A DNA stretch of 64,000 bases from VGMA01 sp964655475. GTDB taxonomy: Bacteria > Chlamydiota > Chlamydiia > Chlamydiales > VGMA01. The stretch spans positions 62,001 through 126,000 of the forward strand of contig CAZZMO010000001.1 of the NCBI GenBank assembly GCA_964655475.1, given 5' to 3'. Both the position numbers and the translations under genes were made by a program. Below, one piece after another: positions 17,799-27,098 of the stretch (the stretch's first letter is position 1; each line of letters starts with the position of its first letter). The notes under the pieces are model-generated. The model did no database searches and was not told the DNA's origin. It worked only from the letters and a program-made list of their open reading frames with translations.

Positions 17799-20381
17799 CT
17801 AGCCTTTTTTTTCTACGGAGATTTCACCACGTGAATTGATTGATAAGATGACATCATCTTTAGGTTGAATGGTTCCATCGATGATTTTTTTCGAGAGGAG
17901 ATTTGTTACCTCAGTTTGGATGAACCGTTTTAATGGTCTTGCACCAAAAACAGGATCATACCCTTCTTTAGCGAGGTGACTGAGGACCTCTTCTTTCACT
18001 TCGATCGAAATCTCCCGCTCTTTGAGCCGTTTTTGGAGCTCATTGATCTGGATCTGGACGATCGCTACCATATCCTTCTCCTGAAGTGGAAGGAATGGGA
18101 GGATATCATCGATTCGATTTAAAAACTCTGGGCGGAACTGCTTTGTGAGGGCAGGCTCTACCAGCTTGAAGACCGCTTCTCTTGTGTGTTGAAGGCGTCC
18201 AGCTCTGAGCTTTTCTGTAATGTATTCAGAGCCAATGTTCGATGTCATGATGAAGATGCAATTTTTGCAATTGACCACACGCCCTTTGCTATCAGTGATC
18301 CTTCCATCGTCAAAGGCTTGCAATAAAATATTAAAGATGTCTGGGTGGGCCTTTTCGATCTCATCTAAAAGGACAACGCTGTAGGGCTTTCTTCTGATCT
18401 GTTCAGTGAGGCCACCCCCTTCATCATAACCAATATAACCTGGAGGGGCGCCAATCAACTTCGACACACTGTGCTTTTCCATGAATTCTGACATGTCGAG
18501 GCGGATCATCGACTCTTCTTGGTTGAAGAGCTCTACTGCTAATGCTTTGGCGAGCTCTGTCTTACCAATACCTGTACTTCCAATGAAGAGAAATGTCGCC
18601 AATGGTCGGTTCGGATCGTTAAGACCCGCACGGGATCTACGGACAGCTTCACTCACTGCCTGAACAGCAATATCTTGTCCAATGACTCTTTTTCGAAGCG
18701 ATTCTTCGAGGTGGAGAAGCTTTTGTTTTTCTGAGTCGAGCATCCGATCGACAGGGATTGATGTCCACTTCGATACAATCTGCGCAATGAGCGTCCCATC
18801 TACCTCTTCTCGAAGCATGCGCTGCGGAATATTTTTGAGAGCATTCTCAGCTTCTTCGATCTCTTTTTCTTTTGTCGGGATCAAGCTGTAGCGGATTTCA
18901 GCAACGCGGTTGTAGTTCAGCTTTCGATCTGCCTCTTCTTCTTGGAAATGAAGATCTTCGAGCTCTTTCTTCTTTGTCTTGAGTTTTTCGAGGAGCCCTT
19001 TTTCTTCAGACCATCGTTGATTCAAAATAGCAAGCTCTTCTTTCACTTCGGCAATTTTTTTCTCTTCCCCGAAGGCTTTGCCACCATGCTTTGCCGCTTC
19101 TTGTTTGACGATGAGAGAGCTCAGTTCTCTTTCTTTGATGTCGATCGGAATCGGTCTCGATCCCAACTGCAAACGGATCATGCTCGCTGCTTCGTCGATT
19201 AAATCGATTGCCTTATCAGGAAGAAAGCGATCTGAAATGTAGCGGTGGGAAAGGGTGACAGCCGCATGGAGAGCATCATCGGTGACTCTCACTCCATGGT
19301 AGTTTTCATAGCGCTCTTTGAGACCTGTCAAAATGATGAGAGCATCTTCTATCGAAGGCTCTTGAATGAGAACCATCTGGAAGCGGCGCTCGAGAGCGGG
19401 ATCTTTTTCGATGTACTTTTGGTATTCGCCAAGAGTGGTAGCTCCTATACAATGGATGATGCCTCTTGCAAGGGCCGGCTTTAAGAGGTTTGCTGCATCC
19501 ATAGCCCCTTCGGTCGCGCCCGCACCAATCAATGTGTGCACCTCATCGATGAAGAGGATCAGCTTACCATCACTCTCTTCAATCTCTTTGAGGATGTTTT
19601 TGATCCTCTCTTCAAAGTCACCCCGAAATTTGGTCCCTGCAACGAGGGTCCCCATGTCGAGGGCGATCACCTCTTTATCGCGCAAAATTTCTGGAACATC
19701 TTGGTGGACAATGCGATACGCAAGTCCTTCAGCAATAGCAGTTTTACCAACGCCAGGTTCACCAACTAAGATTGGATTATTCTTCGTTCTCCGGCTCAAG
19801 ATCTGCATCGTTCTTCTGATTTCTTCATCTCGTCCAATCACAGGATCGAGTTTCCCTTTCCGAGCGAGCTGATTCAGATTGCGGCAATACTTTTCGAGCG
19901 CTTGGAAATTACTTTCAGCTGAAGGGGATGTTACTTTTCTTCCCTGACGAAGGGCTTTGATTTTTTCTTCTACCTGTTCGTGAGAGATTCCACTTTTCTT
20001 GATCAGGGAAAGGAGAGGCTCTTCCTTTGTTTGCCAAAGGAGGAGGAATAAATGGTCGCTACTGATGTACTCATCGCCCCAGTTTTTTGCGAGCTGGAAG
20101 GCGTTCGATAAGATTTGACTTAAGGAGTAGCCCACTTGAGGTTTCCCTTGAGATCCATAGCTATAAGTGGGAAGGGATGAGACTTTTTCTTCTAGCGCTT
20201 TAATAAATGTATGAGAATCAATTCCGAGAGCTTTTGAAATAGTATGAAAGTAGCCTGTCTCGTCTTGGAATAAGGTCAAGTACAGGTGAGCTTCTTTGAC
20301 TTCTGTATGAAGTCTACTTGCCGCCATTTCTACAGCGGCTTCTAAAGCTAGAGCGACTGGTTCTGTAAACTGTGGTTGCAT
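17799..20381 (-). CDS. clpB: ClpB disaggregase
   Basis: 860 residues from ATG 20381 (a TTG two codons earlier is possible). Domains in order: N-terminal Clp repeat domain (1-150), first AAA+ with Walker A GEPGVGKTAIAEG and Walker B LILFIDEVHT, a coiled-coil middle domain (about 410-530, the ClpB signature), then second AAA+ with GSTGIGKTELAKA and VLLDEIEKAH. It dissolves aggregates with DnaK. Chlamydial genomes carry it as a heat-shock gene; no CIRCE-like repeat was seen in the 25 bp upstream. Confidence 0.96.
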   Translation of the reverse strand: MQPQFTEPVALALEAAVEMAASRLHTEVKEAHLYLTLFQDETGYFHTISKALGIDSHTFIKALEEKVSSLPTYSYGSQGKPQVGYSLSQILSNAFQLAKNWGDEYISSDHLFLLLWQTKEEPLLSLIKKSGISHEQVEEKIKALRQGRKVTSPSAESNFQALEKYCRNLNQLARKGKLDPVIGRDEEIRRTMQILSRRTKNNPILVGEPGVGKTAIAEGLAYRIVHQDVPEILRDKEVIALDMGTLVAGTKFRGDFEERIKNILKEIEESDGKLILFIDEVHTLIGAGATEGAMDAANLLKPALARGIIHCIGATTLGEYQKYIEKDPALERRFQMVLIQEPSIEDALIILTGLKERYENYHGVRVTDDALHAAVTLSHRYISDRFLPDKAIDLIDEAASMIRLQLGSRPIPIDIKERELSSLIVKQEAAKHGGKAFGEEKKIAEVKEELAILNQRWSEEKGLLEKLKTKKKELEDLHFQEEEADRKLNYNRVAEIRYSLIPTKEKEIEEAENALKNIPQRMLREEVDGTLIAQIVSKWTSIPVDRMLDSEKQKLLHLEESLRKRVIGQDIAVQAVSEAVRRSRAGLNDPNRPLATFLFIGSTGIGKTELAKALAVELFNQEESMIRLDMSEFMEKHSVSKLIGAPPGYIGYDEGGGLTEQIRRKPYSVVLLDEIEKAHPDIFNILLQAFDDGRITDSKGRVVNCKNCIFIMTSNIGSEYITEKLRAGRLQHTREAVFKLVEPALTKQFRPEFLNRIDDILPFLPLQEKDMVAIVQIQINELQKRLKEREISIEVKEEVLSHLAKEGYDPVFGARPLKRFIQTEVTNLLSKKIIDGTIQPKDDVILSINSRGEISVEKKG

Positions 20382-20406
20382 ATGCAATACAGTCTACCAA
20401 ATTTCT

Positions 20407-20805
20407 CTATTCTTGGGAAGGGGGTGGATCAGTAATCAATCTACCATAAACAAACGTCTTCGATCCCTTTCGGAAGATCTTATAAGAGTACTCTTCTGAC
20501 TTAGGAGTAGTCTTCACTTCCACTTCAGGCCCTCCCAGTCCCCACGCTTCAGCAGTTTCAAAATTGCTAGGATGGATCTGGAATTTTCTTCCATCTGATA
20601 GAGTGATCACCACGCGAATCACTTTGCCATTTTTCGTCGTTGAATCGACGTGGACGACAGTGATTGCCTGCGCTGCAGGAGGGGGTGGTTGATATTCGTT
20701 TGCAAATTCTTTGGCAGATTTGGGAGGGGCTCCTCCGAAAATATCATTATCATCCTCATCTGCTGCTATGAGCAAAGGGAAAATTAAGATGAGACAACGA
20801 AACAT
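20407..20805 (-). CDS. Secreted hypothetical protein
   Basis: 132 residues. Signal peptide MFRCLILIFPLLIAA, an acidic segment, a Pro-rich linker (YQPPPPAAQ), then a small beta-rich domain (ITVVHVDSTTKNGKVIRVVITL). GGAGG ribosome site upstream of ATG 20805. It lies between clpB and a transglutaminase-like protein on the same strand. No family recognised. Confidence 0.75.
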   Translation of the reverse strand: MFRCLILIFPLLIAADEDDNDIFGGAPPKSAKEFANEYQPPPPAAQAITVVHVDSTTKNGKVIRVVITLSDGRKFQIHPSNFETAEAWGLGGPEVEVKTTPKSEEYSYKIFRKGSKTFVYGRLITDPPPSQE

Positions 20806-20860
20806 GAACTACCTCCATCTCTTTCCTTACGAGAAATGCTCTTTTTTCGCTACTATTAAC

Positions 20861-22402
20861 TTATAACCGGTATGGATAAGCTTTTGTTAGAGAATCGTGG
20901 AGCTCATCGAGCGCTTTAGGATGGTGTTTATGACAGGCAAGAAGTTTATCGAGTAGAAAGTAGTGTTCCCAGGCTTTGTGGTACTGAAGGCGTTTCATAG
21001 AGAGGAGAGCGGAGTAGTATTCAACAAGTGGGTTGTAGCTATCAATCGCATGGTAGCGGTCGAGCGTTTCTAGCGCCTCTTTGGTACGCCCTAGCTGGAG
21101 CCAAGTAACGGCGAGGTGAAAGATCCCTTCTCTAAAGCGGGGGAATTTCTCGAGGATCTTTTGGATCTCTCCTTGTTTTTCTAAGATAGACTCTCTTGTT
21201 TCATCTACTTCTGTAAAGATCGCCAAGATTCCTTCCACATCGACATCTCCTTTCAGGTAATCTTCAGCCATGGTGTTTTGGTGGATGGAGTGGGGATCAG
21301 GAGAGAGTTGGACTCTCTCGAGAAGACTCTTCCCCTTCTCAATTTCTCCAAGTGCTAAACATTGGAAGGCGAGGAAGGTATCGATGAGAGAATCATTTGG
21401 AATGTATTCTTTTGCAGTGAGATAAAGCTCTTTAGCTCGTTTATGATCTTTTGCATGCCATGCAGAGGCCGCGTGGTTGAAGAAGTGCATCCCTACAACC
21501 TCTTTCAAGGTGCGTCTCGGTACCGATTTGGTGTTCACAGAGAGGTAATGCTCTTCAGGGATATGAATACCCCTTGCCGTCGTTTCGATATTGATCTTCT
21601 CTCCAAATGAAGAGTACGAGAGGTAAATGTGGCCAGGTGGAGTGATGATGTCGAGAGGGAGCTGAAGCCTTTGGGCTAAGCTGATGTAGAGAATCGATAC
21701 CCCCAAGCAAACCCCGTGGCGGCTATCCATAACTGCTGGCAAAAAAGTAAAGTAGTCGACGTCGTTATTCCACATCGAGTGGGGAGGGAATCGATACCCC
21801 ATCTCATGAAAGATGAATTGGGTAATCGCGTCGAGTTTTTCCTCATGGGAAGGGTTTTTCGGCAGTTTGGCAAAAATCTGTAGCGCCATCAAGTCGAGAG
21901 AGGCTTCGTAGAGGAGGAGTTTCTTTTTCCCCTCTTCTGAGCTCGGATCAAATTCGTGGAGCAAGATGCTTCTCGCCACATCGATCTGGTTCGGGGGAAG
22001 CGTTAAAGACTCTTGTTTATCCCAGATGTGATGCCCTTTGAGACTGCGGTTGCTGAGATATTCCCCCAACTGGTCAATCACTTTAAGATCACCAAACGAG
22101 AGGTCAGGGATGGCTGCAGTCGATCCATTGGTCGTGAGTTCAATGATCGCTTCTAGAGGCACCGTGGGTAAGTTAAAATTCTTATAGGCCTCCATGGGAA
22201 AAGGGCGGTGGAGATTCATGAGGTCCCAGGCCTGATCAAAGGCAGATTCAGAAAGGGGGCTCTCTTTATAGAGGCGGTAAAAAGCGAAAAGCTCTTTAAG
22301 GGATGTGGAATCGATGCTGTCGTAGACCGCTTGTACCCGATCCTCGTAGAAGATGGGACGGCTCAAAATCGGGATGAGCATGAGGAGCAATATGGAGCGC
22401 AT
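20861..22402 (-). CDS. Secreted SirB1-type transglutaminase-like protein with TPR repeats
   Basis: 513 residues with an N-terminal signal peptide. Residues about 180-280 match the Transglut_core2/SirB1 pattern: FLPAVMDSRHGVCLGVSILY (presumed catalytic Cys) and TPPGHIYLSY (His). From about 310 on, TPR-like helix pairs follow (AWHAKDHKRAKELYLTAKEY, LQLGRTKEALETLDRYHAID). Transglutaminase-fold proteins may be proteases, transferases or inactive scaffolds. Extracytoplasmic location is inferred from the signal. The downstream neighbour is the small secreted protein. Confidence 0.82.
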   Translation of the reverse strand: MRSILLLMLIPILSRPIFYEDRVQAVYDSIDSTSLKELFAFYRLYKESPLSESAFDQAWDLMNLHRPFPMEAYKNFNLPTVPLEAIIELTTNGSTAAIPDLSFGDLKVIDQLGEYLSNRSLKGHHIWDKQESLTLPPNQIDVARSILLHEFDPSSEEGKKKLLLYEASLDLMALQIFAKLPKNPSHEEKLDAITQFIFHEMGYRFPPHSMWNNDVDYFTFLPAVMDSRHGVCLGVSILYISLAQRLQLPLDIITPPGHIYLSYSSFGEKINIETTARGIHIPEEHYLSVNTKSVPRRTLKEVVGMHFFNHAASAWHAKDHKRAKELYLTAKEYIPNDSLIDTFLAFQCLALGEIEKGKSLLERVQLSPDPHSIHQNTMAEDYLKGDVDVEGILAIFTEVDETRESILEKQGEIQKILEKFPRFREGIFHLAVTWLQLGRTKEALETLDRYHAIDSYNPLVEYYSALLSMKRLQYHKAWEHYFLLDKLLACHKHHPKALDELHDSLTKAYPYRL

Positions 22403-22432
22403 CCCCTCATCTTATACTATTCGTAGGAATTC

Positions 22433-23749
22433 TTAAAAATTAAAAAACGAGCGTTTCTTTTTCGGGGCTTTTGGCGGCTCACCCGTATCGAGCTCTTTAA
22501 CATTCGGAATGTCTGCATCAAAAAACATATCTTTCGCAGCAATTTTTCGAAGCTTCGCGAACCCCTTAGGTACCTTGCTGATAAAACTGTCTGAAATATT
22601 CAGATATTGGAGGTCATGTTGCCAGGTGAGAGGCATCTCATAGAGGTTGGTTTTAGAGATATCGAGCGCATGGACGTGGGGAAATGTCCTTTCCAAAGTC
22701 CAAAGATCCTCTTCTGTAATATCTGCCTCACTGAGGTTCAAATGCATCGATCTCATTTCAGCGGCTGCCTGAAAACCTGGGATCGCGGCGAGCTCAGAGC
22801 AGATGATATCGAGCTTATTCGGGATGTAGTCTCGATTGTAAGCCAGATCATCTAGTCGGCGCCTCACGTACTGATTTACATAAAAGGAAAAGAGGCGGTT
22901 TGCCATCTCCTCAGAAAAATTTGGGAGTAAAGTTATAAGCGATTGAATGTCAAAAGCCTCTACATAAACAAGTTTTTGTTCATAAAGAGTGAGAAATTTA
23001 TCAATCGTCTCTTGATCTTCTAAATCTTCTGCAATTTGAAGCGTAGATAGATAAGAGATCTCTGTTGGTGACGGATCTTCTGCAAAGTCGACATAAGCTT
23101 GAAACTCATTCACTGTTAGGTTTGGAGAGAGGGTAATCGAGGGACTTGGAGAATCTCTTAAAACAGGGGAGCGATTGTAGAAACTTTTCGGAATGTCGAC
23201 AGTTTCCATTCTCCCTTTTGAAGAGACTCGAACGGGTACCGTTTCGATTTTGATGCTATCTGTTGTGCTCAAGAGGTCATCATCGACGAGGACGTGTATA
23301 TCCTCTAATAAGCTATCTTTAGAAGAGGAAAAGTTTCCTAAGAAAGAGGAGCTTTCAGAACTGCTCGAAACCGTTGTTTTAGATCGAATCCTTTCTAATC
23401 CAGGCTCTTCCATTTTCCATCCGTGAGCTCGGAAGATTACCTTGACCCCGGCCATGAAATTCGATTTTTCCTGAATAGAAAGATTTTCAGAGGAGAGGGC
23501 ATGCTTGGCAATCGCTTCGATTTTTTTAGGGCCATCTCCTTTCCCATCTACGATCAAGGCCCTACCCTTTTCGAAGTGAATGCTGTGACTTTTCCAGAAA
23601 TCGACATCGAGTCCCGCATCTTTAATACATTCACTGAGAGAAGTATAGATTTTTTGTGGGTTGTCAGGGGAGAACCCACACTTTTCGAGGAGTCGTTCCT
23701 CAGAATTCCCGCCAGACCAAGAAGGCCACGAAGATAATCTCGATAGCAT
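22433..23749 (-). CDS. Skp1/BTB-like and leucine-rich repeat protein, effector candidate
   Basis: 438 residues, no signal peptide. About 168-262 reads like a Skp1/BTB fold: a strand pair (VPVRVSSKGRMETVDIPKS), a residue stretch like SVxLxD, ITLSPNLTVNEFQAYVDFAED, then YLSTLQIAEDLEDQETIDKF, as in the Skp1 'LILAANYLDIKGLLD' region. About 334-402 holds two or three LRRs (VHALDISKTNLYEMP, LQYLNISDSFISKVP). A Ser-rich linker lies at 125-150 and a basic tail KKKRSFFNF ends it. Eukaryote-like BTB/LRR pairs are typical effectors of amoeba-associated Chlamydiae. The assignment is by eye; the LRR part is more certain than the Skp1 part. Confidence 0.75.
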   Translation of the reverse strand: MLSRLSSWPSWSGGNSEERLLEKCGFSPDNPQKIYTSLSECIKDAGLDVDFWKSHSIHFEKGRALIVDGKGDGPKKIEAIAKHALSSENLSIQEKSNFMAGVKVIFRAHGWKMEEPGLERIRSKTTVSSSSESSSFLGNFSSSKDSLLEDIHVLVDDDLLSTTDSIKIETVPVRVSSKGRMETVDIPKSFYNRSPVLRDSPSPSITLSPNLTVNEFQAYVDFAEDPSPTEISYLSTLQIAEDLEDQETIDKFLTLYEQKLVYVEAFDIQSLITLLPNFSEEMANRLFSFYVNQYVRRRLDDLAYNRDYIPNKLDIICSELAAIPGFQAAAEMRSMHLNLSEADITEEDLWTLERTFPHVHALDISKTNLYEMPLTWQHDLQYLNISDSFISKVPKGFAKLRKIAAKDMFFDADIPNVKELDTGEPPKAPKKKRSFFNF

Positions 23750-23793
23750 AAAATTTCCCCTTCTTTACTGACAAACATTTTAAGATTTGCCTG

Positions 23794-24318
23794 TCAAGAT
23801 GGAGAAGAGATAGCGGGTAGATTTTCCTGAATAGAAGCGATGACCTTTTCCATCTTTTCTTGAGAGAGGGAAGGATATAAGGGACTTAGAAAGAACTTAG
23901 CGAGAACAGGAAAGGAAGAGGTCTTCCCTTTATCTCTTGGAATATAGTGGAAGTGGACGTGAGGGACCGATTGCCCTACCTCCAACCCATTTTTCTGGAG
24001 GATGAGAAAAGATTCTTTCCCAACCGCTTGGTGAAGGTGGCCAATGGCTTCATGAATGCTATTCCACTCATCGGAAGTTAACTCTAACACCGTCCTAATA
24101 TGCCTTTTAGGGATGATGAGACAGTGCCCTTCCAAAATGGGCTTATGGGAGCAAAGGACATAGAGATTCGAGGTTTCATAGATGAGCTGGCGGGAAAGAA
24201 TTGCCTCTGAACAAAAGGGACAGCTCGTTTCATATTCTGCTGCATCACGAAACGCCTTGAATTTGAGTAGAATACCAATACCTCCAAGAATTAGAAAGAG
24301 AGGGAGCCATTTTTTCAT
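23794..24318 (-). CDS. HIT family protein with N-terminal membrane anchor
   Basis: 174 residues from ATG 24318, which overlaps the PAP2 stop (ATGA). A membrane segment (KKWLPLFLILGGIGILL) is followed by a HIT domain: a zinc pair CPFC near residue 35, the HIT-fold strand HCLIIPKRHIRTVLE, and the catalytic triad HVHFHYIPR. HIT proteins hydrolyse or transfer nucleotides (Ap4A, AMP-amide). An anchored HIT domain is unusual; HIT proteins are normally soluble. Confidence 0.88.
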   Translation of the reverse strand: MKKWLPLFLILGGIGILLKFKAFRDAAEYETSCPFCSEAILSRQLIYETSNLYVLCSHKPILEGHCLIIPKRHIRTVLELTSDEWNSIHEAIGHLHQAVGKESFLILQKNGLEVGQSVPHVHFHYIPRDKGKTSSFPVLAKFFLSPLYPSLSQEKMEKVIASIQENLPAISSPS

Positions 24319-25163
24319 GGGAGTCTCTCTTCTCTCCAACGAGGGGTTTTTGGAAAGATGAGCCTTAAAATGAGGATCGAACCCAAAGAGAGCCAGAGTC
24401 CTACTGGATAAAAGGAGACCGCATCATAGTGGGGGATCAAGATAAGTCCTGTGAGGCCAATCGCTGCGAGGACGATCTTTTTATACCACTTCTCATCAGG
24501 TCTGATGAGGAGATTCCAAGTATGGGCGATCCAAATCCCGAGGAGAAAAGAGGCTGCTAGAACAAAATAGGTGATCACGAGCTTCTTGAGCGCCGCAAAG
24601 ATAAAGAGGAGCAAAAAGAGGTGCATGACGACTACAACTAAGAAGAAAGGGATCCTTGAGAGCCACTTTTCGAGAGGGGGAAATGCGTAGAGGTAAAAGA
24701 GGAAGATGAGTCCACCAAACAGCCACCCCCCGAGTATATCGGTGAAGAAATGGGCACCTACATAGATCCTTGCAAAGTTCGCCACGAGGAAATAGACAAA
24801 AGCCAACCCTCTCAGCCAAGGGTTTTTAACATAGTAGACAAAAAGTAGAGTAAAAAGCATCGCTGCCTGAGCCCCACCACTTGGGAAGGCGAAGCTGTTA
24901 CAGGGGATCTTCGAGATGCTTGGGTCAAAGACACAAGGCCTTGGCATGTGGAAGAGGACTTTAGCGACAGTGACAAACACATGGTTGAAAAGAGAGAGGG
25001 AAATGAATTTTAACCCAGAGCGCGCCGAGGTGAGAAAATAGACTAAAATTGAGAGTAGGACGTAAAACGAGGTGCTGTCAAAAAAATTCCAAAAGGTCTC
25101 ATTTCCTGGACCGAGAAACGCCTGCACGGCGCGGATCCAGTCAAGCTGTACTTCGTAAAACAT
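24315..25163 (-). CDS. PAP2 family membrane phosphatase with altered PSGH motif
   Basis: 282 residues, six or more transmembrane helices. The three PAP2 motifs are recognisable: KVLFHMPRP (KxxxxxxRP), FPSGGAQ where PSGH is expected, and ARIYVGAHFFTDILGG (motif 3 with His and Asp). The family dephosphorylates lipid phosphates such as undecaprenyl-PP, phosphatidate or lipid A precursors. The His of PSGH, a transition-state stabiliser or acid in known enzymes, is Gly here, so activity needs testing. It overlaps malQ by 23 bp and the HIT gene by 4 bp. Confidence 0.85.
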   Translation of the reverse strand: MFYEVQLDWIRAVQAFLGPGNETFWNFFDSTSFYVLLSILVYFLTSARSGLKFISLSLFNHVFVTVAKVLFHMPRPCVFDPSISKIPCNSFAFPSGGAQAAMLFTLLFVYYVKNPWLRGLAFVYFLVANFARIYVGAHFFTDILGGWLFGGLIFLFYLYAFPPLEKWLSRIPFFLVVVVMHLFLLLFIFAALKKLVITYFVLAASFLLGIWIAHTWNLLIRPDEKWYKKIVLAAIGLTGLILIPHYDAVSFYPVGLWLSLGSILILRLIFPKTPRWREERLP

Positions 25164-26640
25164 GAGAGTATGATAGTGGAGAAAGAATTGATTGAATAGC
25201 GTTTTTTAACCCTTTATGAGCGAGAAGCTCTTCTAAAGAGGGGCGGAGCCTATATGTCCAATTGGAAGGGAGGATCAGCCCCGGTACATTGATCCTTTCA
25301 TTTTCAGGATTCGACCAAACGAGCTCTTCGAATAAAGCTAAATACTCACTTAACAGGTTGACATGGAAGAGAGAAGAGGTGTGATGCGCCTCTTTCAACA
25401 GCTCGAGGCGGGTCGATCTCGAAAGGACAGATTCATAAGGGGCTTTTCTAAACGAGGAGAAGAGCTTTACCTCTTCTGGATTCTCTTCCCACCAAAGGGC
25501 CAGAGGCTCGCTATCATGTGTTGAAACAGTCGTGAGACTCAGCTCTGGATAAGCATCATAGGGGATGAACGATCCATCGGTGTCGTAATTTCGCATCCAG
25601 CGGATGACCCTCATCCCTGGGATCCCCATCTCTTTCATCTTCGTCTGGGCAAGACCCACCGCAAAGCCGAGATCTTCTCCGATCGGGAGCATCATCGTGG
25701 AGGGGAGGATCTTTTCAAAGATGGCTCTTCCTTGCTTTTCCTGAGATTGGGGATCAGCTGGGATGAAGAACCCTTCCGTGGCCTTCTTCCCATCAGGAAT
25801 CGCCCAGATCCGGAAAAAACCAATGATGTGATCGAGTCGATAGATGTCATAAAAATGTTCTGCGTACTGGAGTCTTTCTTTCCACCAGCGGTAGTTTTCT
25901 TTTTCCATCTCATCCCATCTGTAGAGAGGGAAACCCCAGTTTTGACCATCATGGGCGTACTGATCAGGAGGGGCACCCGCAGAGAAATCGAGGTTGAAGT
26001 GGTGAGGCTCATGAGCGACATCAGCGCTGTAGCGACTGATCAAAATGGGGATGTCCCCCTTGAGAAAAACCCCTTTTTCATTCGCATACTGCTTTACTTT
26101 GTGGAGCTGGGTAAAGGAGAGATACTGTAAGAAGATGTGAAAGCCAGGGTCGCCCCCTTTAAAGCGGGCGTAGGGCTCGAGCCATGTGTTGTGCTCGACG
26201 AAGCGGCGATACTCTTCCATCTCCAAAAATCTAGGAGAGAACGCTTCATAATAGTCTTCGAGAAAGCGGATCTTCTCTTCAAGAACCCGTTCATAGTCAA
26301 TGCGAGGGAGGTTCTTAAGAGGCTCAAAAGGGAGGAATTTTTTATCGAAAGAGGAGTCGAGAAAAGGAAGACTTTTTAAACTGAGAAAAATGGGATTGAG
26401 ACCACAAGAGGTGAGCGCCATGTATGGGCTCGTCTCCCCACCTGTATCATTTAATGGGAGGAGCTGTAGAGTATCGAACCCGACCTCTTTACACCAATCG
26501 ATCAGAAGGAAGAGATCGTAAAACTCTCCAATCCCTAAGCTGTTTTCCGTTTTGAGGGAAGAGAGGATGATGTCAATGCCATGGTGATGGCGATAGCCAA
26601 TCCGCTCCCATGCATTATAGGTGATCCAATCGGGTTTCAT
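25141..26640 (-). CDS. malQ: 4-alpha-glucanotransferase
   Basis: 499 residues, GH77 family. Catalytic-region motifs are present: DIYRLDHIIGFFRIWAIP (nucleophile Asp), PIGEDLG (acid/base Glu) and STHDSEPLALWW (Asp). It transfers glucan chains between alpha-1,4-glucans in glycogen metabolism, which Chlamydiae use in the inclusion. It is linked by an ATGA overlap to the type III chaperone gene, the same odd but conserved arrangement as C. trachomatis CT087-CT088. Confidence 0.94.
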   Translation of the reverse strand: MKPDWITYNAWERIGYRHHHGIDIILSSLKTENSLGIGEFYDLFLLIDWCKEVGFDTLQLLPLNDTGGETSPYMALTSCGLNPIFLSLKSLPFLDSSFDKKFLPFEPLKNLPRIDYERVLEEKIRFLEDYYEAFSPRFLEMEEYRRFVEHNTWLEPYARFKGGDPGFHIFLQYLSFTQLHKVKQYANEKGVFLKGDIPILISRYSADVAHEPHHFNLDFSAGAPPDQYAHDGQNWGFPLYRWDEMEKENYRWWKERLQYAEHFYDIYRLDHIIGFFRIWAIPDGKKATEGFFIPADPQSQEKQGRAIFEKILPSTMMLPIGEDLGFAVGLAQTKMKEMGIPGMRVIRWMRNYDTDGSFIPYDAYPELSLTTVSTHDSEPLALWWEENPEEVKLFSSFRKAPYESVLSRSTRLELLKEAHHTSSLFHVNLLSEYLALFEELVWSNPENERINVPGLILPSNWTYRLRPSLEELLAHKGLKNAIQSILSPLSYSHVLRSTA

Positions 26641-27098
26641 TTGAGTCCGAACAATTTAGGGCCTTGTCCCGGCCCCATCTCAGGGAAGGCTCCCAGTGGG
26701 GCGGTATTTCCCCCCTGTATAGCATTTTTCCAATTTTCCGCTTTGTGAAAAAATTGGGTGATTTCAGCGAGGAGTTTTTCAGGTGTAAGGTCATCTGTAT
26801 AAATGCGATCAAAAAGGACAAGTTTGTTGGCTTTCACAACAAATGCCAAGATCCCTGGACTTTGATCGATCATATTGTTCGCTTTAAGAGCTGATTTCAA
26901 AACATTTTCCCGAAACTTTCCTGGGGGCAGGTCGATGATCATGCTCGCCATCAAGAGGAACTCCCCCGTGATATCCAGCTCAAGTTGGATCTTGATATTT
27001 TCATTGAGCACCAAGACACAGGCGTTATTTACATCGGGATGGAGATCTTCTCCCACAAGAGGGGAGAGCCCTGCTAAAATGTCTTCAAATGACTTCAT
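26637..27098 (-). CDS. scc1: Type III secretion chaperone (SycE/Scc1 type)
   Basis: 153 residues, acidic, compact alpha/beta. The order sctV-copN-this gene-malQ and the CesT/SycE-like layout (ACVLVLNENIKIQLELDITG for the central strands) fit Scc1, the chlamydial chaperone that with Scc4 binds CopN. It overlaps copN and malQ by 4 bp each. The C-terminus has a Gly/Pro-rich tail (NTAPLGAFPEMGPGQGP) longer than typical SycE. Confidence 0.85.
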   Translation of the reverse strand: MKSFEDILAGLSPLVGEDLHPDVNNACVLVLNENIKIQLELDITGEFLLMASMIIDLPPGKFRENVLKSALKANNMIDQSPGILAFVVKANKLVLFDRIYTDDLTPEKLLAEITQFFHKAENWKNAIQGGNTAPLGAFPEMGPGQGPKLFGLK

